DNA of 64,000 nucleotides from Halomonas halodenitrificans DSM 735 (GCF_000620045.1 NZ_JHVH01000013.1:1-64000), one strand, 5' to 3'; counted from the stretch's first letter, positions 1-10,624 are shown. Notes: generated from the letters alone by a model not told the origin. A program made the numbers and translations.

Positions 1-114
1 GTGATTCACAAGGCACGGCAGATCATCCTCGACTTCGGGCAGGATATCGGGCGCATGACGGTGCTCAAGACGCTGCGGAGCCGACTGCGTTATCCACGAG
101 GAACGCCATGCTGA
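1..114 (+). CDS. Partial open frame, C-terminal end only, unrecognised
   Basis: An open frame enters from the left edge and stops at a TGA at 112-114, giving 37 basic residues. No family is recognisable, and it may be chance. It lies left of the attC-like site at 426-513, so it could belong to another cassette or to degraded mobile DNA. Confidence 0.2.
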   Translation: MIHKARQIILDFGQDIGRMTVLKTLRSRLRYPRGTPC

Positions 115-281
115 CCGTCAATCGGCGACACTCTATCCACAAGCAGTTCCAAGCGACACGCGATCGCCAGATATGTCGTGCCTGGCGGGTGGAAAGGCAT
201 GACAAAACGGGCCGTCAGCACCGATCAGCACGGTGGGTTTTGGCAATAATGGGCTTGCGAAAGCCAACTTGCACGGGGCGA

Positions 282-431
282 ATGGTCAAAAAATGCTCGC
301 TGGCGGTGATAGGGGGAGTGTCGGCGCCGGCTTCACGGATTCAGGGGATCGTGTTCACCGTCAATTTTCTTGCTGTGCTTGGAATTTGGGTTGTGGTTGT
401 TCTGGCTGCAGTCGATACGTCACCGGCCTAA
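282..431 (+). CDS. Possible 49-residue single-pass membrane protein ending inside an attC-like site
   Basis: This frame, a sub-frame of one open from 108, starts at an ATG after a GGGG stretch and reads MVKKCSLAVIGG, then has a hydrophobic run near residues 23-44. Its TAA stop lies inside the GCCTAAC box of the attC-like site. A stop codon in that box is common for genes of integron cassettes. No homology was recognised and codon use gives no strong coding signal, so this may be non-coding. The 113-281 stretch shows nothing else. Confidence 0.25.
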   Translation: MVKKCSLAVIGGVSAPASRIQGIVFTVNFLAVLGIWVVVVLAAVDTSPA

Positions 432-513
432 CAAGCTGTTGTAGTTCATTCCGGCCTTCGGTCTGCACCGGCTCCTCCTCCTGTCGGGGCGCCGCTAAAT
501 AAAAGTGTTAAAT
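426..513 (+). repeat. attC-like recombination site (left)
   Basis: GCCTAAC (426-432) fits the RYYYAAC box and GTTAAAT (507-513) fits the GTTRRRY box of integron attC sites. Inside them TGTTGTAG (437-444) can pair with CTAAATA (495-501) with one unpaired G in the longer left copy, the asymmetry that marks attC sites. By that asymmetry the site points rightward. The stop of the frame at 282-431 lies in the left box and the ccdB stop in the right box. No integrase is in the window. Confidence 0.45.
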
Positions 514-825
514 GCCAGTGATGGCCAGATCCAGAGCCCCAACAATCTGGTCTCTGAAATGCGATAGAGAACCAACCGAATTTTTGAGATGCTTTTTTTG
601 AACTGAAGAAACTTGTGGGGTTAACAATAGAAGTTCCTGCTCGAAAAAGCTGACTTCCGGTGTGAGGCCTTGCATGGCCTCGCTACCAAAGGCGGACCGT
701 TTCCCCAAAGGGATGACGATTCGAGTTGCTAGTTCGCTCAGCAGGCTGCTTTGAATATCGACGAGGTAAGGATAGTGCGCTTTGCTGGTTTTGTTTGGGT
801 TGAGATACACATCAAACTGTGCCAT
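508..825 (-). CDS. ccdB: CcdB-family toxin (gyrase poison type)
   Basis: This is a 105-residue protein of the usual CcdB length. It starts MAQFDVYLNP, has the central RIVIPLG stretch and ends in ITGI. CcdB proteins bind DNA gyrase subunit A and trap cleaved complexes. The ATG at 825 overlaps the ccdA stop by one base (TGATG), so the pair is translationally coupled; the longer frame back to 855 is rejected because of this. The last residues are TGI instead of the WGI of plasmid F CcdB. As I recall, chromosomal CcdB of Vibrio fischeri also ends this way. Confidence 0.88.
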   Translation of the reverse strand: MAQFDVYLNPNKTSKAHYPYLVDIQSSLLSELATRIVIPLGKRSAFGSEAMQGLTPEVSFFEQELLLLTPQVSSVQKKHLKNSVGSLSHFRDQIVGALDLAITGI

Positions 826-1082
826 CAAAACTCCCTGAATTCGTCGCCGAAGCATCCGTTTTGTTCGACGAAATCATTGTAAATTTTTATCGCAGCACGA
901 TTTTCTTCGACCCATTGGGCTGCCTCGCGTTTGGAAAGTTCTTCTTTCAGGGCTCGCTCCAGGGTAGCGGACAAGTTAATGTTCAGTTCCCGAGTCTTAC
1001 GCAGCAAATCGCTATTAATTGAGAGGTTAGCTGCTTTTTTGGGTGCGGCTGCGTTGTAGAGTTCGGTCACCGGAGCCTCCAA
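825..1082 (-). CDS. ccdA: CcdA-family antitoxin
   Basis: This 85-residue protein precedes ccdB and overlaps it by one base. The N-terminal part (about residues 18-55) fits a ribbon-helix-helix DNA-binding domain with a basic start and LSATLERALKEEL. The C-terminal part, rich in charged residues and with the WVEENRAAI run, fits the toxin-binding tail of CcdA. The family neutralises CcdB and represses its own operon. The pair would need its own promoter upstream of 1082, since a cassette-type promoter from the left would read the opposite strand. Confidence 0.87.
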   Translation of the reverse strand: MEAPVTELYNAAAPKKAANLSINSDLLRKTRELNINLSATLERALKEELSKREAAQWVEENRAAIKIYNDFVEQNGCFGDEFREF

Positions 1083-1135
1083 GTGTCTGTTTAATGCATG
1101 ACTTCAGTCTATGCGCGTCTCAATGCGCATTCAAG

Positions 1136-1208
1136 CATTAAGCCAGCGACTGTTGATGGACGCGCATGGGCTAGCGCTCCGGCTCGCCGCAAAACCAAGG
1201 CGTTAAAC
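1136..1208 (+). repeat. Degenerate attC-like site (right)
   Basis: GTTAAAC at 1202-1208 fits the GTTRRRY core. Five bases to the left, CAAAACC (1190-1196) pairs partly with GACTGTTG (1148-1155), again with an extra G in the left copy. The outer left box CATTAAG (1136-1142) departs from RYYYAAC in its first and last bases. The middle has a short GCGC/GCGC stem. It points the same way as the site at 426-513, so the two would bound a ccdAB unit of about 700 bases. Confidence 0.3.
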
Positions 1209-1239
1209 TCCAGCAAAAGTAACTGATCGCTACAATAAG

Positions 1240-1273
1240 AAGCCCCTGAACCGATATCCTGGCTCAGGGGCTT
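1240..1273 (-). terminator. Rho-independent terminator after the liu operon
   Basis: AAGCCCCTGA (1240-1249) and TCAGGGGCTT (1264-1273) form a perfect 10-bp stem. It lies just after the liuE stop on the minus strand, with a T-rich run (TCTTATT) on the exit side. It could also work on the plus strand, where TTTCTC follows. Confidence 0.75.
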
Positions 1274-1292
1274 TCTCGTTCTGGCGTTGCGA

Positions 1293-2192
1293 TTACCTGG
1301 CGGCGAGCGCCACGCCGACCTTGGAGCGGTTGGGCCGTCCGATGGTCTGGGTGATCCAGGTGCCGGTAGCGGCGAGGACGTCGAGGTCGATGCCGGTCTC
1401 GATGCCGAGGCCATTGAGCAGGTAGACCACATCCTCGCTGGCCACATTGCCGGAGGCGCCCTTGGCGTAGGGGCAACCGCCGAGGCCGGCCACGGAGCTG
1501 TCGATAACCGCGATGCCTTCCTCGAGCACGGCGTAGAGATTGGCGATCGCCTGGCCGTAGGTGTCGTGGAAATGGGCGGCGAGCTTCTCCATGGGTACGT
1601 CGCGGCTGACCGCCTCGAGCATGCGCTTGGCGGTGAGCGGGGTGCCGGTACCGATGGTGTCACCCAGCGAGACCTCGTAGCAGCCCATCTCAAAGAGTGC
1701 CTTGCTCACTTCGGCCACCTTGGCGGGGGCGATCTCGCCCTCGTAGGGGCAGCCCAACACGCAGGAGACGTAGCCACGGACCCGCACGTTGGCCTGCCGG
1801 GCGCGCTCGAGCACCGGCTCGAAGCGGGTCAGGGACTCGGCCACCGAGCAGTTGATGTTCTTCTGGGAGAACGCCTCGGAGGCGGCGCCGAATACGGCAA
1901 CCTCCTCGACGCCACACTCGAGTGCGGCTTCCAGCCCCTTGAGGTTGGGGGTGAGCGCCGCGTAGGTGACGCCGTCACGGCGGGTAAGGCCGGTCATCAC
2001 CTCGCGGTGATCGGCCATCTGCGGTACCCACTTGGGGGAGACGAAGCTGGCCGCCTCGATATAGCGGATGCCAGCCGCGCCGAGGCGGTCGATCAGTTCG
2101 AGCTTGGTGTGGGTCGCGATCGGCTCGGGCTCGTTCTGCAGCCCGTCGCGGGGGCCGACCTCGACCAGGCGTACCTGCTTGGGAAATGCCAT
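1293..2192 (-). CDS. liuE: Hydroxymethylglutaryl-CoA lyase
   Basis: The enzyme splits 3-hydroxy-3-methylglutaryl-CoA into acetoacetate and acetyl-CoA, the last step of leucine breakdown. The 299 residues match the family length. Visible motifs are GPRDGLQNE with R15 and D16, the metal-binding HFHD (H207, H209) and [14 protein letters not shown], which holds the catalytic Cys240. It is the last gene of the liu operon, three bases after liuD, and a terminator follows at 1240-1273. Confidence 0.95.
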   Translation of the reverse strand: MAFPKQVRLVEVGPRDGLQNEPEPIATHTKLELIDRLGAAGIRYIEAASFVSPKWVPQMADHREVMTGLTRRDGVTYAALTPNLKGLEAALECGVEEVAVFGAASEAFSQKNINCSVAESLTRFEPVLERARQANVRVRGYVSCVLGCPYEGEIAPAKVAEVSKALFEMGCYEVSLGDTIGTGTPLTAKRMLEAVSRDVPMEKLAAHFHDTYGQAIANLYAVLEEGIAVIDSSVAGLGGCPYAKGASGNVASEDVVYLLNGLGIETGIDLDVLAATGTWITQTIGRPNRSKVGVALAAR

Positions 2193-2195
2193 GGG

Positions 2196-4258
<2,063 letters not shown>

Positions 4259-4262
<4 letters not shown>

Positions 4263-5125
4263 GAGCGGGGCTCCGCGGCACGGGGGTTCTGTTCCTTGGA
4301 AACAGGGTCTTCAGAAACAGAGGGTTGGGTCCAGGCGGGGCGACGCTTCTCGAAGAAGCTGGTCAGGCCTTCCTGTCCCTCTTCGCTGACGCGCAGCTCG
4401 CCGATCACTCGGCAGGTATGCTCGCGGGTGGCGTCGCTGTCGGGGTCGCGGGCCACCTCGGCGAGCAGCGCCTTGGTGGCGCGCTGGGCCTGGGGTGAGC
4501 CGGCCAGCAGGGTGTCGAGCATCGCCGCCACGGCGTCGTCGAGTTCGTCATGGGGGACGACGCGGTGGGCCAAGCCCAGGTCCTGGGCGCTGGGTGCATC
4601 GATGACTTCGGCGGTCAGCGCGTAGCGGCGCATCTGGCGCTCGCCGATGGCGCGCTGCACATAGGGGCTGATTACCGCCGGCGAGAGGCCGATCTTGACC
4701 TCGGAGAGGCAGAACCTGGCCTTCTCGGAGGCGACGACCAGGTCACAGCAGGCGGCTAGACCCACGGCGCCACCGAAGGCGGCTCCCTGCATGCGGCAGA
4801 GCGTGGGGCAGGGCAAGGTGTCCAGGCCGTGCATCAGGGCCGAGAGCTTGCGCGAATCGGCGAGGTTGCCCTCGAAATCGTACTCGACCATGCGTTTCAT
4901 CCAGCCCAGGTCGGCCCCGGCGGAGAAGCTCTTGCCCTCGGAGCCCAGTACGACCACGCGTACCTCGCCCCGTTGGGCGGCCGCGTGAAGGTGCTCAAGA
5001 TGGGTGTTGAGCTCGGCGATCAGGCTGTCATCGAAGGCGTTGTGGATCTCGGGGCGGTCCAGCGTCAGCCAGGCGATGCCGCGCTGATCGACTTCCAGTT
5101 GTGAGTAGGAGGGGGTAGCTGACAT
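4259..5125 (-). CDS. liuC: Methylglutaconyl-CoA hydratase (enoyl-CoA hydratase family)
   Basis: This crotonase-fold enzyme of 288 residues is placed by context as the hydratase making HMG-CoA from 3-methylglutaconyl-CoA. The oxyanion-hole segments GKSFSAGADLGWM and QGAAFGGAVGLAACCD are present. The start MSATPSYS at 5125 is chosen; the frame runs upstream to 5305, but that part lies in the repeat-rich gap and in the 3' end of liuB. The next gene, liuD, overlaps its stop. Confidence 0.93.
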
Positions 5126-5145
5126 AGCAATCGTCTCTGCGTTGG

Positions 5146-5240
5146 GCTCGTAGGAGTTCGACTTGTCGGGCGAATGACGCTTGGCTTCCGTATCCGCTGC
5201 TGAGCGGCGATTCGCGCGATAAATCGCGCTCCTACAGCCT
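5146..5240. repeat. REP-like palindromic element between liuB and liuC
   Basis: GTAGGAG (5150-5156) and CTCCTAC (5230-5236) form the outer arms. Inside are further hairpins: TTCGACTTGTCGGGCGAA, CCGCTGCTGAGCGG and a GCGCGATAAATCGCGC palindrome. This paired, nested layout is typical of intergenic REP elements of gammaproteobacteria that begin with GTAGGAG. A second small hairpin (CCTTGCGTAGCAAGG) follows between the element and the liuB stop. It fills most of the 136-base gap. Confidence 0.7.
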
Positions 5241-5261
5241 CCCTTGCGTAGCAAGGTGGGA

Positions 5262-6869
5262 TTACATCCGAAACACGCCGAACCGGGTCTCTTCCACCTC
5301 GGCATTCATGGCGGCGGCGAGCGACAGGCCGAGCACATCGCGGGTCTGGGCCGGGTCGATGACACCGTCGTCCCAGAGTCGTGCGCTGGCGTAGTTGGGG
5401 TGGCCCTGGTGCTCGTACTGGTCGCGGGTGGGCCGCTTGAAGGCCTCTTCCTCTTCCGGGGACCACGCCTTGCCCTCGCGCTCGATCTGCTCGCGCTTGA
5501 CCTGGGCCAGCACGCCGGCGGCCTGTTCGCCCCCCATCACCGAGATGCGGGCGTTGGGCCACATGAACAGCAGGTTGGGCTCGAAGGCGCGGCCGCACAT
5601 GCCGTAGTTGCCGGCGCCGAAGCTGCCGCCGATCAGCACGGTGAACTTGGGTACCTTGGCACAGGCCACGGCGGTCACCAGCTTGGCGCCGTGCTTGGCG
5701 ATGCCCTCGTGCTCGTACTTCGAGCCCACCATGAAACCGGTGATGTTCTGCAGGAAGATCAGCGGAATCTTGCGCTGGGCACACAGCTCGATAAAGTGCG
5801 CGCCCTTCACGGCGGATTCCGAGAACAAGACGCCGTTGTTGGCGACGATGCCCACCGGGTAGCCGTGGATATGCGCGAAGCCGGTGACCAGGGTGTCGCC
5901 GTAGTAGCGTTTGAACTCGTCGAAGTCGGAGCCGTCAACGATGCGCGCGATCACCTCACGCACGTCATACGGCTTCTTGAGATCGGTGCCGACGATGCCG
6001 TAGAGCTCGCTGGGGTCCAGGCGCGGGGCCCTGGGCTCCTGCATCTTCAGCTGGCCGCGCTTCTGCCAGTTGAGCCGCGACACGCTGGCTCGCGCCAGCT
6101 GCAGGGCGTGGGCGTCGTTCTCGGCGTAGTGGTCGGCCACGCCGCTCTTCTTGGTGTGAACGTCGGCACCGCCGAGGTCCTCGGCGCTGATGTTCTCGCC
6201 GGTGGCGGCCTTCACCAACGGTGGGCCGCCCAGGAAGATGGTGCCCTGCTCGCGCACGATGATCGATTCATCGGCCATGGCCGGCACATAGGCGCCGCCG
6301 GCGGTGCATGAGCCCATGACCACGGCGATCTGGGGGATGCCCTCGGCGGAGAGGGTGGCCTGGTTGAAGAAGATGCGGCCGAAGTGGTCGCGATCCGGGA
6401 AGACCTCGTCCTGGCGGGGCAGGAAGGCGCCGCCGGAGTCGACCAGGTAGATGCAAGGCAGGCGGTGCTTGCGGGCGATCTCCTGGGCGCGCAGGTGCTT
6501 CTTGACGGTCAGCGGGAAATAGGTACCGCCCTTGACGGTGGCATCGTTGGCGACGATCACGCATTCCACGCCCGAGACGCGGCCGATGCCGGTGACGATG
6601 CCGGCGGCGGGTATCGCGGAGTCGTAGACCTCATGGGCGGCCAGGGCCGAGAATTCCAGGAAGGGGGAGCCCTCGTCGACCAAGTGATCGATGCGGTCGC
6701 GCACGAACAGCTTGCCGCGGCTCTCGTGGCGGGCACGGGCCTTCTCACCGCCGCCTTGGGCGATGGCGGCGGTGAGCTCACGCAGCTTCATCACCTCGTC
6801 GCGCATCGCCGCCTCGTTGGCCTGGAAGCCGTCGCTGCGCGGATTGATCTGGGTGTTCAGGATTGCCAT
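5262..6869 (-). CDS. liuB: 3-methylcrotonyl-CoA carboxylase, carboxyltransferase beta subunit
   Basis: The 535-residue carboxyltransferase moves CO2 from biotin on LiuD to 3-methylcrotonyl-CoA. The two crotonase-like halves of acyl-CoA carboxyltransferases are visible, with [13 protein letters not shown] and [13 protein letters not shown] in the first half and [20 protein letters not shown] and [16 protein letters not shown] in the second. Length is normal. Intergenic repeats lie on both sides (5146-5240 and 6884-6965), yet gene order is the usual liuABCDE. Confidence 0.96.
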   Translation of the reverse strand: MAILNTQINPRSDGFQANEAAMRDEVMKLRELTAAIAQGGGEKARARHESRGKLFVRDRIDHLVDEGSPFLEFSALAAHEVYDSAIPAAGIVTGIGRVSGVECVIVANDATVKGGTYFPLTVKKHLRAQEIARKHRLPCIYLVDSGGAFLPRQDEVFPDRDHFGRIFFNQATLSAEGIPQIAVVMGSCTAGGAYVPAMADESIIVREQGTIFLGGPPLVKAATGENISAEDLGGADVHTKKSGVADHYAENDAHALQLARASVSRLNWQKRGQLKMQEPRAPRLDPSELYGIVGTDLKKPYDVREVIARIVDGSDFDEFKRYYGDTLVTGFAHIHGYPVGIVANNGVLFSESAVKGAHFIELCAQRKIPLIFLQNITGFMVGSKYEHEGIAKHGAKLVTAVACAKVPKFTVLIGGSFGAGNYGMCGRAFEPNLLFMWPNARISVMGGEQAAGVLAQVKREQIEREGKAWSPEEEEAFKRPTRDQYEHQGHPNYASARLWDDGVIDPAQTRDVLGLSLAAAMNAEVEETRFGVFRM

Positions 6870-6883
6870 GTACCCCTCCGGGG

Positions 6884-6965
6884 AGCTGTAAGCGGTAAGC
6901 CTGAAGCTGTAAGAAAACCCGGTTTGGCAGTCACTTACAGCTTAAAGCTTATAGCTTACGGCTTA
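6884..6965. repeat. Heptamer-based inverted repeat element, locus A (liuA-liuB gap)
   Basis: The left arm (6884-6913) is built from GCTGTAA/GGTAAGC-like units and the right arm (6934-6965) from CTTACAGC, AAAGCTTATAGC and TTACGGCTTA units, so the arms are imperfect inverted copies. TGGCAGTCAC at 6925-6934 recurs exactly in the related element at 36051-36060. A third relative lies at 54931-55045. The element fills the gap almost up to the liuA stop. Confidence 0.75.
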
Positions 6966-6967
6966 GG

Positions 6968-8137
6968 TTAAACGGATTCGTTGAACAGCTCGCGGCCGAT
7001 CAGCATGCGGCGGATCTCGCTGGTGCCGGCGCCGATCTCGTAGAGCTTGGCGTCGCGCAGCAGGCGGCCGGTGGGGTACTCGTTGATATAACCGTTGCCG
7101 CCCAGCAGCTGGATGGCGTCCAGTGCCACCTGGGTGGCCTTCTCGGCGCAGTAGAGGATGACGCCGGCGGCGTCCTTGCGCGAGGTCTGGCCGCGGTCGC
7201 AGCCGGCCGCCACGGCGTAGAGGTAGGCGCGGCAGGCATTCAGGGTGGTGTACATGTCGGCCACCTTGCCCTGCACCAGCTGAAATTCGCCGATGGACTG
7301 GCCGAACTGCTTACGCTCGTGGACATAGGGCACCACGATATCCAGGGCGGCCTGCATGATGCCGATGGGGCCGGCGGCGAGCACGGTGCGCTCGTAGTCG
7401 AGGCCGCTCATCAGCACGCGTACACCCTTGCCTTCGTCGCCGAGGATGTTCTCTGCTGGCACCTCGCAATCCTGGAATACGAGCTCACAGGTGTTGGAGC
7501 CGCGCATGCCGAGCTTGTCGAGCTTCTGGGCGGTGGAGAAGCCGGGCATACCCTTCTCGATGATAAAGGCGGTGATGCCCTTGGAGCCGGCCTCCGGGTC
7601 GGTCTTGGCGTAGACCACCAGGGTGTCGGCGTCGGGGCCGTTGGTGATCCACATCTTGTTGCCGTTGAGGATGTACTTGTCGCCATCCTTGCGGGCGCGC
7701 AGCTTCATGGAGACGACGTCGGACCCGGCGCCCGGCTCGGACATGGCCAGCGCACCAACATGTTCGCCGCTCATCAGCTTGGGCAGGTACCTGGCCTTCT
7801 GTTCCGCGTTGGCGTTGATCTTGAGCTGGTTGACGCAGAGGTTGGAGTGGGCGCCATAGGAGAGGCCGACCGAGGCGCTGGCCCGGGAGATCTCCTCCAG
7901 GGCGATGCAGTGGGCCAGATACCCCATGCCGGTGCCGCCATCCTCTTCGGAGACGGTGATGCCCAGCAGGCCCATGTCGCCGAACTTCTGCCAGAGGTCG
8001 TTGGGAAACTCGTTGTTCTCGTCGATCTCGGTGGCGCGGGGGGCGATTTCGTCGCGCGCGAAGGCGTTGACCTGTTCGCGCAGCATGTTGAGTTCTTCGT
8101 CATGACCGAAGTCGAGCGGCTTGAAGGGCGTGTGCAT
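6968..8137 (-). CDS. liuA: Isovaleryl-CoA dehydrogenase
   Basis: This 389-residue flavoprotein oxidises isovaleryl-CoA to 3-methylcrotonyl-CoA and passes electrons to ETF. The acyl-CoA dehydrogenase fold shows [10 protein letters not shown] and WITNGPDAD as flavin and substrate segments. [14 protein letters not shown] places the catalytic glutamate at residue 249, the position that marks isovaleryl-CoA dehydrogenases among relatives. [20 protein letters not shown] closes the family pattern. It is the first gene of the operon, with a palindromic operator candidate about 80 bases upstream. Confidence 0.96.
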   Translation of the reverse strand: MHTPFKPLDFGHDEELNMLREQVNAFARDEIAPRATEIDENNEFPNDLWQKFGDMGLLGITVSEEDGGTGMGYLAHCIALEEISRASASVGLSYGAHSNLCVNQLKINANAEQKARYLPKLMSGEHVGALAMSEPGAGSDVVSMKLRARKDGDKYILNGNKMWITNGPDADTLVVYAKTDPEAGSKGITAFIIEKGMPGFSTAQKLDKLGMRGSNTCELVFQDCEVPAENILGDEGKGVRVLMSGLDYERTVLAAGPIGIMQAALDIVVPYVHERKQFGQSIGEFQLVQGKVADMYTTLNACRAYLYAVAAGCDRGQTSRKDAAGVILYCAEKATQVALDAIQLLGGNGYINEYPTGRLLRDAKLYEIGAGTSEIRRMLIGRELFNESV

Positions 8138-8218
8138 GGGGAGCTCCCGTTCTTGTCAGGGCCGCCACAAAGGGGCCATAGCGGATGGTGATTCCGTATG
8201 GCCCAAGACTAGGACAGG

Positions 8219-8234
8219 TTTACGTTAACGTAAA
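8219..8234. promoter_or_regulatory. Perfect 16-bp palindrome upstream of liuA, likely Liu regulator operator
   Basis: TTTACGTTAACGTAAA is a perfect palindrome in the gap between liuA and the end of tupA. Its form agrees with sites described for the MerR-type LiuR regulator of branched-chain acid degradation in gammaproteobacteria, although I could not check the consensus. No liuR-like gene lies in the window, so the regulator would be encoded elsewhere. Confidence 0.65.
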
Positions 8235-8278
8235 GTGCGACCGGTGGCTTGTACGACGAATGTCCAATCCCCGGTCAC

Positions 8279-9094
8279 TTAATCGGCGTTGGGGAAGAAC
8301 AGCTGCTGGCCCTTGACCTCGAATTCGCCGATGGCCTGCTGGCCTTCGTCGGAGAGCAGCCACTGGTGCCACTGCTCGGCCAGGTCGTGCTTGAGGTGGG
8401 GGTGTTCTTCTTCGGAGATCAGGATGCTGCCATATTGATTGAAGAGGGCGTCATCGCCCTCGAACAGCAGCTCGAGGTTCTGCGGGTTGTCGAAGGCGAC
8501 CCAGGTGGCGCGGTCGCTCATCACGTAGGCGTCCATGCCGGCGGCGGTGTTGAGGGTCGGCCCCATGCCGCTGCCCAGCTCACGGTACCAGTCACCCTCT
8601 GCTTCGACGTTGGCGGCGTCCCACAGACGCAGCTCGGCGCGGTTGGTGCCGCTGTCATCGCCGCGCGAGGCGAAGGGCGCCCCGGACTCGGCGATCAGCT
8701 GCATCGCCTCGGCCACGGTGTCGGCATCGGCGATGCCCGCCGGGTCGCCGTCGGGGCCGATCAGCACGAAGTCGTTGTACATGACGTTGGCGCGCTCGGT
8801 GCCGTAGCCCTCTTCGACAAACGTCTCTTCACCGGCGGTGTCGTGCACCAGCAGGCTGTCGGCATCGCCGCGGCGGGCGATCTCGAAGGCCTGGCCGGTG
8901 CCCACGGCCACCACGCGTACCTCGATGCCGGTCTTGTCGGTGAACTGTGGAATGATGGCGCCGAACAGCCCCGAGTTCTCGGTGGAGGTGGTGGAAGCCA
9001 GGGTGATATAACTCTCGCCGTCCTGGGCCTGGGCGGCCATCGAGAGGCCCATCAGGCCGGCGGCGGTCAGTGCAATGCGTGCCTTGTGTTGCAT
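8279..9094 (-). CDS. tupA: Tungstate ABC transporter, periplasmic binding protein
   Basis: TupA-type proteins bind tungstate in the periplasm with high affinity. The 271-residue sequence has a signal peptide ending near AQAQ (about residue 23). The mature protein begins with the oxyanion motif TTSTENSG (34-41), which marks TupA in place of the molybdate protein ModA. GDDSGTNRAEL is a second binding-loop segment. It is the last gene of a tupB-tupC-tupA unit, 59 bases after tupC. Confidence 0.92.
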   Translation of the reverse strand: MQHKARIALTAAGLMGLSMAAQAQDGESYITLASTTSTENSGLFGAIIPQFTDKTGIEVRVVAVGTGQAFEIARRGDADSLLVHDTAGEETFVEEGYGTERANVMYNDFVLIGPDGDPAGIADADTVAEAMQLIAESGAPFASRGDDSGTNRAELRLWDAANVEAEGDWYRELGSGMGPTLNTAAGMDAYVMSDRATWVAFDNPQNLELLFEGDDALFNQYGSILISEEEHPHLKHDLAEQWHQWLLSDEGQQAIGEFEVKGQQLFFPNAD

Positions 9095-9153
9095 GGTCGT
9101 TTCCTTATTTTAAGAAAGGTCGAGTTTTTCAGGGATGGTGCGAAGAGGCTGAC

Positions 9154-9879
9154 CTAGAGCACCAGCTCTCCGCGGATAAAGGCCCGCGCCTCGCGCGAGG
9201 CGGGGGCCGTGAAAAAGGTGGCGGCGTCGGTGTGTTCGATCAGCCGCCCGGCGTTGAGGAACAGCACCTCGTCGGCCAGGCGACGCGCCTGGTTAAGGTC
9301 GTGGCTGCTCATCAGGATGCGGGTGCCGCCAGCGTGAAACTCCTGAACCGAGCGCTCGACTGCCAAAATGGCGGCGGGATCCAGGGCGGAGGTCGGCTCG
9401 TCCAGGAACAGCACCTCGGGCTCGAGCAGCCAGGCGCGGGCCAGGGCCAGGCGTTGCTGCTCGCCGCCGGACAGTACGCGTGCCGGTCGACGCTCCAGTG
9501 GCCCCAGGCCGAAGCGCTCCAGGGCCTCGCGGGCATGCGCCTTGCGCCGCCGGCGCGGCGTGCCGTTCACCGCCAGGGCGTAGACCAGGTTGGCCAGGGC
9601 CGAGCGCTTCAACAGTACCGGGCGCTGGAACACCATGGCCTGGCGCGGGGTGCGTCCCTCCCAGCACACTTCTCCTCGGGTGGGCGCGAGCAGCCCGTGG
9701 GCCAGGCGCATCATCAGGCTCTTGCCGGAGCCGTTGGGGCCCATCACCAGGGTGCGCCTGCACCCCGTCAGGCGCAGATCCACGGGGCCCAGCAGGCGCT
9801 GGCCACGATGCGTGAAGGTCACGCCCTCGAGGCTCAGGGGCGGGGTGTCGGTCATGATGTGCGTTGTCATGTCGTTCAT
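9154..9879 (-). CDS. tupC: Tungstate ABC transporter, ATPase subunit
   Basis: The 241-residue ATPase powers tungstate uptake. Walker A is GPNGSGKS (47-54), the signature is LSGGEQ (136-141) and Walker B is VLFLDEP (156-162). The Q-loop is VFQRPVLLKRSALANL. The ATG at 9879 overlaps the tupB stop by four bases (ATGA), which fixes the start; the frame stays open far upstream only as a shadow of tupB. Confidence 0.92.
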   Translation of the reverse strand: MNDMTTHIMTDTPPLSLEGVTFTHRGQRLLGPVDLRLTGCRRTLVMGPNGSGKSLMMRLAHGLLAPTRGEVCWEGRTPRQAMVFQRPVLLKRSALANLVYALAVNGTPRRRRKAHAREALERFGLGPLERRPARVLSGGEQQRLALARAWLLEPEVLFLDEPTSALDPAAILAVERSVQEFHAGGTRILMSSHDLNQARRLADEVLFLNAGRLIEHTDAATFFTAPASREARAFIRGELVL

Positions 9880-10580
9880 CCCAGCCGCCTCCTGGCCGTT
9901 TCGCCCACCACATAGGCGGCGGCGTTGACCAGTGCCACCAGCCCCAGCAGCACGATGCCCAGGCCCAGTGCCAGCGCCAGGTTGCCCTTGCTGGTCTCCA
10001 GCACGATGGCGGTGGTCATCATCCGGGTGACGCCGTCGATATTGCCCCCCACGATCATCACCGCGCCGACCTCGGCGCTGGCGCGGCCGAAGCCCGCGAG
10101 GATCACCGTGACCAGCCCCAGGCGGGCGTCCCACAGCAAGGTGGGGATCATGCGCAACCGCGACAGTCCCAGGGAGGTGAGCTGCTCGCGATATTCCTGG
10201 TGAAGTTCCTCCACCTGCTGGCGGGCCAGGGCGGCGATGATGGGCAGCACCAGTACCAGCTGGGCCACCATCATGGCGGTAGGCGTGAACAGCAGCCCCA
10301 GCTCCCCCAGCGGCCCGGCGCGTGACAGCAACAGGTAGACGCACAGCCCTGCCACCACCGGTGGCAACCCCATCAGGGCGTTCAATGCCACCACCAGGAC
10401 GCTGCGACCCGGAAAGCGCCATAGCGCCAGGGCGGCACCCAACGGTAGCCCGATCACGGCGGCCATCAGCACGGCGGCAAGCGATACCCGCAGCGACAGG
10501 GCCACGATTTCCATTAGCGCGGGGTCGAAGCCGAGAATCAGGCTCAGGGCAGTGTTCAGGGCGCTGGTGTCGCTGGGCAT
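9876..10580 (-). CDS. tupB: Tungstate ABC transporter, permease subunit
   Basis: This 234-residue inner membrane protein has about five hydrophobic segments. The EAA-type cytoplasmic loop around ASAEVGAVMIVGGN would contact TupC. It is the first gene of the unit and faces the regulator gene at 10706 across a 125-base gap that holds candidate operator repeats. Confidence 0.9.
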   Translation of the reverse strand: MPSDTSALNTALSLILGFDPALMEIVALSLRVSLAAVLMAAVIGLPLGAALALWRFPGRSVLVVALNALMGLPPVVAGLCVYLLLSRAGPLGELGLLFTPTAMMVAQLVLVLPIIAALARQQVEELHQEYREQLTSLGLSRLRMIPTLLWDARLGLVTVILAGFGRASAEVGAVMIVGGNIDGVTRMMTTAIVLETSKGNLALALGLGIVLLGLVALVNAAAYVVGETARRRLG

Positions 10581-10624
10581 GCAGTTCTCCGATGTCTCAT
10601 TGGCATCTTGTGTGTTCAGGTTTC

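Noticed and set aside
1-425. An insertion sequence or transposase at the left edge
   Set aside because: No transposase motif, terminal inverted repeat or target duplication can be seen in the short stretch available.
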